A stretch of DNA of 64,000 nucleotides, from positions 62,001 to 126,000 of the forward strand of contig JAZQLC010000051.1 of NCBI GenBank assembly GCA_045542485.1, in the 5' to 3' direction. This stretch comes from SIG575 sp045542485. Its GTDB lineage: Bacteria > Bacillota > Clostridia > Oscillospirales > Acutalibacteraceae. The notes below the pieces were generated by a model that was not told the origin of the DNA, ran no database searches, and saw only the letters and a list, made by a program, of their open reading frames with translations. The translations under genes and the position numbers were made by a program. This document shows, in pieces, positions 32,775 through 40,332 of the stretch (position 1 is its first letter; each line of letters opens with the position of its first letter).

Positions 32775-33487
32775 ATTTTGCAGGTATTCTCGCGGGTGGC
32801 ATCGGCTCCCGTATGGAAAGCTCAGTTCCCAAGCAGTTTCTGAAAATCGGCGATACACCGATAGTTGTCAGAACACTCAACACTTTTCTGAGTGAAAAAT
32901 GTGTAGATAAAGTTATTCTTGCTATGAATCCTCAGTGGGAGGATTATTGCAGAAATATGCTGGAAGAATACGGCGTTGACACTTCCCGCGTGGAAATCAT
33001 CCACGGTGGCACAACCCGTTTCCTCTCAATGGTGAATATTGTCAGAAAGAGTATGGAGCTTCTCGGCAAAGACCTTACAGAGAGCGATATGATGCTCATT
33101 CACGACTGTGCAAGACCTTTCGTATCATCAAGAATCATCAATGATAACTTTGAAATTGCAAACGAATACAATATGGTGACAACATCTGTCCCCACGATTG
33201 ATACTGTTCTTATTGCCGAGGACGGAAAACAGAGCACTGTTGTTCCCAACCGTGATACAGTTTTCCTTGACCAGGGTCCCCAGACCTTTAAAATCAAGGA
33301 ATTCAATGACCTTTTTGAGACACTCACTCAGGAAGAGATTGACGCTTATATGGAAGCGGGAAGAATGTATCTTGAGCATAACAAGAGTGTAGGCATCGTA
33401 AAAGGCGAAAGAACAAACTTCAAAATCACAACTGAATTTGATATGCTTCTTGGCAATATGATGATTCAGGACGGTCAGATTAAATAA
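32771..33487 (+). CDS. IspD/TarI-family cytidylyltransferase
   Basis: A 238-residue CTP:alditol-phosphate cytidylyltransferase. FAGILAGGIGSRMESSVPKQF (about 3-23) is the CTP-binding motif with its Arg and Lys, IHDCARPFVS (about 110-119) the metal-binding part, and QGPQTFKIKEF the dimer/substrate loop. Both IspD (methylerythritol-phosphate) and TarI (ribitol-5-phosphate) share these. The operon context with two LicD proteins favours supply of a CDP-activated alditol or similar donor rather than isoprenoid synthesis. ATGA overlap with the upstream licD-like gene indicates coupled translation. Confidence 0.88.
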   Translation: MNFAGILAGGIGSRMESSVPKQFLKIGDTPIVVRTLNTFLSEKCVDKVILAMNPQWEDYCRNMLEEYGVDTSRVEIIHGGTTRFLSMVNIVRKSMELLGKDLTESDMMLIHDCARPFVSSRIINDNFEIANEYNMVTTSVPTIDTVLIAEDGKQSTVVPNRDTVFLDQGPQTFKIKEFNDLFETLTQEEIDAYMEAGRMYLEHNKSVGIVKGERTNFKITTEFDMLLGNMMIQDGQIK

Positions 33488-33502
33488 GGGAGGATTTCTC
33501 AT

Positions 33503-34546
33503 ATGGTTAAAAAGTGCGTAGCAGTAGGCGATATTTTCATCACACCTGAGATGATGAAAGCAGGTATTGAAAAAGGCTATGAAGATATGGTTTTTGACAC
33601 AAAGTATTTCTATTTCGGCTCATATGACAGACACGAAATGAGAAATGTTGTCAAAACTATTGAAACAGGCGGATTTGAAACTCTTCCTCTTCCTGAGGGA
33701 CTTGAAGAAGCAATCGCCGAGGCAGAAGTTCTTATGGTGCATCTTTGCCCCGTTACAAAGAAGCTTATCGAAAAGGCTCCCAATCTGAAGCTTATCCTCT
33801 GCAACAGAGGCGGTCACGAAAACCTTGACATTCCTGCAGCAAGTGAAAAGGGGATTGCAGTTCTTCTCAACCCTGCGCATAATGCAAACGCTGTTGCTGA
33901 ATATACAGTAGGTCTTATGCTCAACGAGGTAAGAAACATCTCCCGTTCAGCTATGGCTATCCAGAAAGGAGAGTGGAGAGAGAAATATCCCAACACCGAA
34001 AAGAAAATCAGAGAAATGAGCGATATGACAGTCGGCATCATCGGCTTCGGTACAGTGGGCAGACTTCTCTACGATAAGCTGGTTTCATTCAACTGCAAAA
34101 TTCTTATCAACGATATGTTTGAAAACTATTCAGGCATCAACAAGAATATTGCAAAATTTGTTTCACTTGATGAGCTTCTCCGTGAAAGTGATATTGTTTC
34201 ACTCCACGCAAGACTTTCAAAGAAGTCAATTCTTCTCGGTGCGAGAGAGTTCGGCATTATGAAAGATACGGCATATTTCATCAACACAGCCCGTTCATAT
34301 ATGGTTGACTACAATGCTCTTGCAAACGCACTTAAAACAGGCGGTATTATGGGCGCAGCAATCGATGTTTTCGATAAAGAGCCTATTGATGAAAGCTGTC
34401 CTCTTCTCGGACTTGACAATGTAACTCTTACAAATCACCGTGGCGGCGACACAATCAACTCTTATTCAGACAGCCCTGCTATGATGATGAAAGAGGCTTA
34501 CAAATACTTCGACGGCGACGAGCCCAGATTCTGGATTAACAGATAA
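33503..34546 (+). CDS. D-isomer-specific 2-hydroxyacid dehydrogenase family protein
   Basis: A 347-residue NAD-dependent dehydrogenase. The C-terminal-half Rossmann motif is TVGIIGFGTVGRLLYDKL (about 179-196). The catalytic Arg lies in HARLSKKS (about 236-243), and INTARSYMVDYNAL and DVFDKEPID match the family; the usual final His is in TNHRGGDT. Related to phosphoglycerate, glycerate and erythronate-4-phosphate dehydrogenases. GGGAGG precedes the ATG. In this operon it may make the reduced or oxidised precursor that the cytidylyltransferase activates, which would differ from the zinc alcohol dehydrogenase TarJ of ribitol teichoic acid pathways. Confidence 0.88.
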   Translation: MVKKCVAVGDIFITPEMMKAGIEKGYEDMVFDTKYFYFGSYDRHEMRNVVKTIETGGFETLPLPEGLEEAIAEAEVLMVHLCPVTKKLIEKAPNLKLILCNRGGHENLDIPAASEKGIAVLLNPAHNANAVAEYTVGLMLNEVRNISRSAMAIQKGEWREKYPNTEKKIREMSDMTVGIIGFGTVGRLLYDKLVSFNCKILINDMFENYSGINKNIAKFVSLDELLRESDIVSLHARLSKKSILLGAREFGIMKDTAYFINTARSYMVDYNALANALKTGGIMGAAIDVFDKEPIDESCPLLGLDNVTLTNHRGGDTINSYSDSPAMMMKEAYKYFDGDEPRFWINR

Positions 34547-34815
34547 TGGAAGAGATACTTGAATTTATTATCGAAGTTTATATGGGCATTATGACACATT
34601 TTGTCCCGGATAAGAAAGTCAAGAAAGTATATATTAAGTTGATTGCTGGTATTTGGGCTGCAATTCTTATGATAAGCGGACTGATTGCTATTGCTTTATT
34701 AGGTGAAACAGACGGTGAAAGTGTGGCAGGAAAGGTAATACTGGCAGTGTGTCTTATTCTTACCGTCTGTCAGATTATAGCCGGTATAATTATTGTGAAA
34801 AGAAAAAGTAAATAA
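34546..34815 (+). CDS. Small two-helix membrane protein
   Basis: 89 residues with two predicted membrane helices (about 30-50, IAGIWAAILMISGLIAIALL, and 62-83, VILAVCLILTVCQIIAGIII) and a basic tail KRKSK. No family recognised. Its ATG shares one base with the upstream TAA, so it is clearly part of the LicD operon. It could be a membrane anchor or partner for the cytosolic transferases. Confidence 0.7.
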   Translation: MEEILEFIIEVYMGIMTHFVPDKKVKKVYIKLIAGIWAAILMISGLIAIALLGETDGESVAGKVILAVCLILTVCQIIAGIIIVKRKSK

Positions 34816-34821
34816 AAATTT

Positions 34822-34863
34822 TGCAGGTATTCTTTCAATTTGAAAAAATACCTGCATTTTTTA
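34822..34863. terminator. Terminator of the LicD operon
   Basis: TGCAGGTATT (34822-34831) pairs with AATACCTGCA (34847-34856), then a T-run. It probably also serves the convergent sialidase-like gene. Confidence 0.85.
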
Positions 34864-36150
34864 TTTATTAACTATCTTATCAACATCATTAAGATTAATT
34901 CTCTTTGATACAATATATGTTCTTCTCTTCTGTTTGCCCTTATCGGTTTTCTGTGTGCCCTCTTTCATCTCTTCGGGGGAGAAGATGCCGTATGAGGAGG
35001 TGACGATTGTACCGTCAGGGAGAACAACATTTCCGCAGTATCCGGTGTCGCCGTTTGCAGCGAGGGCAGGTGCATCCTGATTGTCAAGATATGTGTGGGC
35101 AATCTTGATTCGGTACTGACCTTCTCTTCCGTTTTTTAGGTCATCGTATGTGCCGACCCAGGCAACCCAGCCTTCGGAATACCAGTTTCTCTTCACCGCT
35201 TCAACATTATTTTTCTTGTATGCCTCTTTGTTTCTCTCTATTGAACGGAAAGTGATGAAAAGTCTGCCGTCGGGAGTGTAGTCTGCCTTGTGTCTTTCAC
35301 CGTTAAGTGAAACGGGTGCTTCCACGGGCTCTGACCAGGTTTTGCCCTCGTCCTGAGAGAACATCAGGAGGCTTGTACAACGCTTTTTGTTGCATCTTGC
35401 AATAAGGCAGATTTCGTCGCCCTTGCCCATATCTGAGCGTACGGCCTCAACCTCGCAGATACCTGCAAATTTTTCATACTTTCTGTATTTTGCAAGATAT
35501 TTTACCGGCTCTGACCAGTGATAATCACCGTTTTCATCGAAAGTGAGAATTGTCATAAAATTCTCAAAACTGTTGTTGTGGAAGAGAGCCATCCACTTGT
35601 CCACGAATTTTCCGTTTTCTTTAAGGCGTGTGAGAGATGCCATTGAAACGACGGGCACAGTGGGGAATGAAGATTTGTTGTCATAGAAAAGCTTGAAAGG
35701 TGTCCAGGTTTCGCCCTCGTCATCGGAAACAGAACAGTTCCAGCCACCGGGAGTAGGCGTGTTCGGCCATTTAGGATTACCTGAAATGAGAATCAGCTTC
35801 TCTTTTCCGTCAGTGAACTCAAGACGGTAAACGGTGGGTGTTTCCAGGGATTTCTCCCAGGATTCAGGGGGATTTTTTATTTCCTCTGTGTAGCTTTTAC
35901 CGCCGTCGACGGAAATTTTAGAAATAATTCTGCCTTTGCCGTGACCCTCGGGATAAAAAGTGAGGACATTGCCGTTCCTGAGAAGCACCGAATCGGGATG
36001 TCCCAGATAGGCTGAGGAGTCGTCAACTGTTACATTTTCATAAAGATACTCAAATTTTTCGGGTGTGTTGTCCGGTTTTACTGCAAGGTCAACCTGAGGA
36101 ATTGAATAATAAGGAACTTTTTTCTGAAAGCGATTTTTAAAGAAAAACAT
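34861..36150 (-). CDS. Sialidase-like six-bladed beta-propeller protein
   Basis: A 429-residue protein with Asp-box repeats of the BNR type: KISVDGGKSY (about 87), SVSDDEGETW (about 147) and MFSQDEGKTW (about 273). It also has an N-terminal HPDSVLLRNG block, where the Arg is in a position typical for the arginine triad, plus RFITFRSIERN- and GTIVTSSYG-like strands. This fits exo-sialidase/GH33-like or related propellers, but I cannot confirm all catalytic residues. No signal peptide or membrane helix is visible, so it may be cytosolic. AAAGGTG stands 6 bases before the ATG at 36150; the ATG at 36180 overlaps the promoter -10 and is rejected. Its substrate may be linked to the neighbouring glycan operon. 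Confidence 0.75.
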   Translation of the reverse strand: MFFFKNRFQKKVPYYSIPQVDLAVKPDNTPEKFEYLYENVTVDDSSAYLGHPDSVLLRNGNVLTFYPEGHGKGRIISKISVDGGKSYTEEIKNPPESWEKSLETPTVYRLEFTDGKEKLILISGNPKWPNTPTPGGWNCSVSDDEGETWTPFKLFYDNKSSFPTVPVVSMASLTRLKENGKFVDKWMALFHNNSFENFMTILTFDENGDYHWSEPVKYLAKYRKYEKFAGICEVEAVRSDMGKGDEICLIARCNKKRCTSLLMFSQDEGKTWSEPVEAPVSLNGERHKADYTPDGRLFITFRSIERNKEAYKKNNVEAVKRNWYSEGWVAWVGTYDDLKNGREGQYRIKIAHTYLDNQDAPALAANGDTGYCGNVVLPDGTIVTSSYGIFSPEEMKEGTQKTDKGKQKRRTYIVSKRINLNDVDKIVNK

Positions 36151-36178
36151 AAAATTCACCTTTTTACTGTTTTTTCTC

Positions 36179-36207
36179 ATTATATCATAGGGTGCTTACG
36201 GATTCAA
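36179..36207 (-). promoter_or_regulatory. Promoter of the sialidase-like gene
   Basis: Minus-strand TTGAAT (36207-36202), 17-base spacer, TATAAT (36184-36179). Confidence 0.82.
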
Positions 36208-36252
36208 GATTTATTTCAAAGGATGTTTTTTGGTAAACACATCATTTTTCTC

Positions 36253-36281
36253 TTGTAAAAGGGGTGATAATGTTGTATAAT
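36253..36281 (+). promoter_or_regulatory. Promoter of the typA operon
   Basis: TTGTAA (36253-36258), 17-base spacer, TATAAT (36276-36281). Confidence 0.85.
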
Positions 36282-36316
36282 GTTAAATTGTAATATTGTT
36301 TGTGAAGGTGAAAAAT

Positions 36317-38137
36317 TTGGATAAAAGAAATGAAGTAAGAAATGTAGCGATTATTGCTCACGTTGACCACGGTAAAACAACACTGGTTGATGAGATGCTC
36401 AAGCAGAGCGGTATTTTCCGTTCCAATGAGCAGGTTCAGGACAGAGTTATGGACTCGAATGACCTTGAAAGAGAAAGAGGAATCACAATTCTTTCAAAAA
36501 ATACATCTATCCGCTATATGGACACAAAGATTAATATCGTTGACACTCCCGGACACGCTGATTTCGGCGGTGAGGTTGAACGAATCCTTATGATGGTTGA
36601 CGGCGTTCTTCTTCTCGTTGACGCTTTTGAGGGCTGTATGCCTCAGACAAGATTCGTTCTGAAAAAAGCTCTGGGCCTTGAGAAAAAGGTTATTGTCGTT
36701 GTCAACAAGATTGACCGTCCCGGTGCCCGTCCCGAAGAGGTTATCGACGAAGTTCTTGACCTTTTCATTGAGCTCGGTGCAAACGAGGACCAGCTTGAAT
36801 TCCCCGTAGTTTACGCTTCTGCAAGAGAGGGATATTCTTCACTTGACAGCTCTGTCAGAGAGGGGGATATGAGACCTCTTCTTGACTCTATCCTTGAAAA
36901 TATCGAATGTCCCGAGGGTGATCTGAACGGCCCTGCACAGGTGCTTTTCTCAAGCCTTGACTATGATGATTATATCGGCAGAATCGGTATCGGCAGAGTT
37001 GAGAGAGGCTGCATCAGAAAAGGTGACAGCGTTGTTCTCTGCAAAACAGACGGCACAACACAGAATGTTAAGGTTTCAAGACTTTATCAGTTTGAGGGTC
37101 TTAAGAGAACAGAAGTTGACTCAGCCACAATGGGTGACCTTATCTGCGTTTCAGGTATTGAGGGTCTCAATATCGGTGAAACAATCTGTTCTCCCGACTG
37201 CGTTGAACCGCTTCCCTTTATAAAAATTGACGAGCCCACGATTTCAATGAACTTTATTGTTAACGACAGCCCCTTTGCAGGTAGAGAGGGTAAGTTCGTA
37301 ACATCAAGAAATATCCGCGACAGACTTTATAAAGAAGTAGAAACCAATGTAAGTATGAGGGTTGAGGATACTGAAACCACAGATACTTTCAAGGTATCGG
37401 GCAGAGGTGAGCTTCATCTTTCGATTCTTATCGAAACAATGCGTCGTGAGGGCTATGAATTCCAGGTTTCCCGTCCCAAGGTTATTCTCAAGGAAGAGAA
37501 CGGAGTGACTATGGAGCCGGTTGAACTGCTTATTGTTGAGGTGCCTGAAAACTATGTGGGCGCAGTTATTGAAAAGCTTGGCTCACGCAAGGGTGAACTT
37601 GAAAATATGGGCACACGCGACGGAGGTATGAGCCATCTTGAATTCAGAATCCCCTCCAGAGGACTTATCGGTTACCGTTCAGAGTTTATGACAGACACAA
37701 ACGGTAACGGTATTATGAACCAGCTCTTTGACGGTTATGTGCCTTATACAGGTGACATAAAAATGCGTGAGAGAGGCTCAATCGTTGTTCACGAAACAGG
37801 TGAAACAACAGGCTACGGACTTTTCAACACTCAGGAAAGAGGCAGACTTTTTGTGGGCCCCGGTGTTGAGGTTTATGAGGGTATGATTGTGGGCGAGTGT
37901 GCAAGAGACGAGGACATCGTTTGTAATGTCTGCAAGAAAAAGCAGATGACAAACACCCGTGCAGCAGGTTCGGACGACGCACTCAGACTTGTTCCTCATT
38001 CAGTGCTCAGCCTTGAGCAGTCAATGGAGTTCATCAGTGATGACGAGCTTCTTGAAATTACTCCCAAATCACTGAGACTGAGAAAACGCATTCTCTCCAA
38101 GGAACTGAGAATGAAGAAAAAATTCGGAGGAAAATAA
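36317..38137 (+). CDS. typA: Ribosome-associated translational GTPase TypA/BipA
   Basis: A 606-residue EF-G-like GTPase acting in 50S assembly and stress/low-temperature growth. G1 is AHVDHGKTTL, G3 is VDTPGHADFGGEVER, and G4 is VVNKIDRPGARP. Domains II, III and V follow, and the C-terminal TypA-specific domain starts around RGSIVVHETGETTGYGL. The start is taken as TTG at 36317, preceded by GAAGGTG with good spacing; this gives the family's standard N-terminus and length, while the longer frame begins in the leader. Cotranscribed and coupled to a HAD phosphatase and a transporter, which is not the usual typA context. Confidence 0.96.
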   Translation: MDKRNEVRNVAIIAHVDHGKTTLVDEMLKQSGIFRSNEQVQDRVMDSNDLERERGITILSKNTSIRYMDTKINIVDTPGHADFGGEVERILMMVDGVLLLVDAFEGCMPQTRFVLKKALGLEKKVIVVVNKIDRPGARPEEVIDEVLDLFIELGANEDQLEFPVVYASAREGYSSLDSSVREGDMRPLLDSILENIECPEGDLNGPAQVLFSSLDYDDYIGRIGIGRVERGCIRKGDSVVLCKTDGTTQNVKVSRLYQFEGLKRTEVDSATMGDLICVSGIEGLNIGETICSPDCVEPLPFIKIDEPTISMNFIVNDSPFAGREGKFVTSRNIRDRLYKEVETNVSMRVEDTETTDTFKVSGRGELHLSILIETMRREGYEFQVSRPKVILKEENGVTMEPVELLIVEVPENYVGAVIEKLGSRKGELENMGTRDGGMSHLEFRIPSRGLIGYRSEFMTDTNGNGIMNQLFDGYVPYTGDIKMRERGSIVVHETGETTGYGLFNTQERGRLFVGPGVEVYEGMIVGECARDEDIVCNVCKKKQMTNTRAAGSDDALRLVPHSVLSLEQSMEFISDDELLEITPKSLRLRKRILSKELRMKKKFGGK

Positions 38138-38787
38138 TGTCACATTTCAGGTTTGTGATTTTCGATTTTGACGGCACGGTTGCAGACACGAGGCAAGGTG
38201 TTTTTGACAGCATAGCTTACGCCCTGACCTCCTACGGCTATGAAGTGCCTGACGAAAATGTCTTGAATTCTTTTTTAGGTCCGCCGCTTCACGCTTCTTT
38301 CAAAAAGACAACCTCCTGTACCGACGAAATGGCTGAAAAACTGACGGCAAAATACCGTGAGCTTTATACCGACAATGCTATGTACCGTCTGAGCCTTTTC
38401 GACGGAATGGAAAATGTGCTGAAAGAAATGAAAAGCCACGGAATAAAAATGGCAATCGCTTCATCAAAGCCTGAAAAATTCTTTGCAAAGCTTCTGAAAC
38501 ATCTGAATATTGACGGGTATTTCGATGCTGTATGCGGTGCGTCTCTCGGTGACATCCACAATACAAAACAAGAAATAATTGCCCGTGCTATGAAAGAGCT
38601 TTCTGCCGACAAGGAAGCAACTCTTATGGTCGGCGACAGAGTTTTTGATATTGACGGGGCAAAAGCAAACGGTATAAAATCTGTCGGTGTGGTTTTCGGC
38701 TTCGATTACACAGAAGAGCTTGAAAATGCCGGAGCAGATGTTATAGTAAAAAAATCAGATGAACTGTTAAAGGAGGTTCTGAAATGA
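38137..38787 (+). CDS. HAD-family phosphatase, phosphoglycolate phosphatase-like
   Basis: 216 residues. Motif I is VIFDFDGTVADTRQG; motif II AIASSKPEKF; the Lys-containing helix NTKQEIIARAMKEL; motif IV MVGDRVFDIDGAKANG. The alpha-helical cap between motifs I and II marks the Gph/PGP-like subgroup. Its ATG shares one base with the typA stop (TAATG) and its end overlaps the transporter start, so it sits in a tightly coupled unit. Substrate unknown; a sugar phosphate is possible given the transporter next door. Confidence 0.9.
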   Translation: MSHFRFVIFDFDGTVADTRQGVFDSIAYALTSYGYEVPDENVLNSFLGPPLHASFKKTTSCTDEMAEKLTAKYRELYTDNAMYRLSLFDGMENVLKEMKSHGIKMAIASSKPEKFFAKLLKHLNIDGYFDAVCGASLGDIHNTKQEIIARAMKELSADKEATLMVGDRVFDIDGAKANGIKSVGVVFGFDYTEELENAGADVIVKKSDELLKEVLK

Positions 38788-40220
38788 CTAAAGAAAAAAC
38801 ACTGCGTAAGGATTCGGGGAAGCTTGTTTCCACAAATGAGCTGATTTTCTTCCTTATGGGCACATTTTTTCTGACAACAATGACAGGTATGTGCGGCAGT
38901 TACAGACAAGCTTATCTTATCAATATTCTCGGTCTTGAATCGGGTCAGGTAAGTACAATCAACCTTGTCTGTTCAATCGCAAGTTACTTTATAAATTTCT
39001 TCCTTATGATGCGCGTTGACAGACCGCCGAAAAAAGGTAAGGCGAAGTTTATCCCCCTCGTCAGAAACTGGGCAATACCCTTCGGTCTTGTGGTTATTCT
39101 GATGTATTATACACCTCCCTTCATTGACAGAACAACTTCAATGATAGTTATCTGGTGTATCTGTCTCCAGCTTATCTATAACATTCTCAATGTTTTCGCA
39201 GGTGCTCTTAACAATGTTGCAGTTGTTATTTCTCCCAACAGTGAGGAGAGAGATACTGCTCTTACATTCCGCGGAATCGTAAATGCAATCGGCAACTCAG
39301 CACCTCTCGTAGTTGTTCTCGTTGCAGGTCTTATTACTGATAAAGAGGAGTACCAGTATCTGGGCTCAGCAGTTGCTTGTTCAATCGTTGCAGTGACATT
39401 TATGCTTATCGCTTGTCGCAAGGTAAAAGAGCGCGTTGAATACAGCACAGAGAAGAGAAATCCTTTCCTCGGTTACAGAGATGTTCTTAAAAATAAATAC
39501 GCATGGATTGTTATCATCAGCGAGTTTCTGAAGAACTTCCGCGGTATTGCAAGTTATATGGGTGTTTTCCTTGCAGCAGCACTTCTCGGCTCTTCAAGTA
39601 AGTTCATTCTTCTCGGTCTGCCCACAGGTATCGGTACATTCGTTGGTATGCTTATCGTTAAAGCACTTCTCAAGAAATTCAACTCAAAGCAGATTTATAT
39701 TGCATCGGGCATTTATTCTCTGATTGCAAACTCAGCTGCTTTCGCAATCGGTGTTCAGTATTTCAGAACAGGAAACTCAGTTCTTCAGATAGTTTTCATC
39801 GGAGCACTTTTCCTCATCGGTCTGCAGTTCGGTGCATCAAACCTTATCCCTGCTATGTTCCAGGCTGATATCCTTGAGGATATCGAGGTTAAATCACATA
39901 AGCGTCTTGACGCAACGCTTGGTTTTGTATGCGGTATCGGCTCTACAATTTCAGGTACTGTTGCATCAACTCTCGCGCCCCGCTTCCTTTACGGCGACGG
40001 CTCAATCATCGGCTACATACAGCCCGTTGAGGGCGTATACCCTGAGCAGGAGTTCCAGACAAAGGTTATGCTTCTGTTCTTCTACACAATTGTTCACGGT
40101 ATAATGATGCTTCTTGCAGGTGTGCCTTTCTTTTTCTACAAGCTTACAGGTAAGAGAAAAGAAGAGGTTCACGCAGCAGTACTTGCATACAGAGAAACAA
40201 TTGAAGAAAAGGCTGAATAA
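38784..40220 (+). CDS. Major facilitator superfamily transporter, GPH-like
   Basis: A 478-residue polytopic protein with about 12 membrane helices and a central basic loop (CRKVKERVEYSTEKRNPFLGYRDV split around residue 210). The layout and the FRGIVNAIGNSAPLVVV and GLPTGIGTFVGMLIVKALLKK helices suggest the GPH (glycoside-pentoside-hexuronide:cation symporter) branch. The start overlaps the HAD gene by four bases (ATGA). A terminator follows, then GH51 and GH3 glycosidase genes on a separate promoter. Uptake of arabinose-containing or beta-linked oligosaccharides is a reasonable guess from this context. Confidence 0.82.
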   Translation: MTKEKTLRKDSGKLVSTNELIFFLMGTFFLTTMTGMCGSYRQAYLINILGLESGQVSTINLVCSIASYFINFFLMMRVDRPPKKGKAKFIPLVRNWAIPFGLVVILMYYTPPFIDRTTSMIVIWCICLQLIYNILNVFAGALNNVAVVISPNSEERDTALTFRGIVNAIGNSAPLVVVLVAGLITDKEEYQYLGSAVACSIVAVTFMLIACRKVKERVEYSTEKRNPFLGYRDVLKNKYAWIVIISEFLKNFRGIASYMGVFLAAALLGSSSKFILLGLPTGIGTFVGMLIVKALLKKFNSKQIYIASGIYSLIANSAAFAIGVQYFRTGNSVLQIVFIGALFLIGLQFGASNLIPAMFQADILEDIEVKSHKRLDATLGFVCGIGSTISGTVASTLAPRFLYGDGSIIGYIQPVEGVYPEQEFQTKVMLLFFYTIVHGIMMLLAGVPFFFYKLTGKRKEEVHAAVLAYRETIEEKAE

Positions 40221-40229
40221 TCAATAGTG

Positions 40230-40260
40230 AAATCCACCCGGATAACGGGTGGATTTTTTA
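40230..40260 (+). terminator. Terminator after the transporter gene
   Basis: AAATCCACCCG (40230-40240), loop GATAA, CGGGTGGATTT (40246-40256), then TTT. Confidence 0.92.
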
Positions 40261-40269
40261 CTCAGATTA

Positions 40270-40299
40270 TTGAAATGTATGTGTTTTGTATGATATACT
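40270..40299 (+). promoter_or_regulatory. Promoter of the GH51-GH3 operon
   Basis: TTGAAA (40270-40275), 18-base spacer, TATACT (40294-40299). Confidence 0.7.
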
Positions 40300-40332
40300 T
40301 AACTTATACATAGCCGAAAGGGGCAGTGAAAA

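Noticed and set aside
32771..34546. TarI-TarJ ribitol teichoic acid pair
   Set aside because: The cytidylyltransferase fits, but the partner is a D-2-hydroxyacid dehydrogenase, not the zinc-type alcohol dehydrogenase TarJ.
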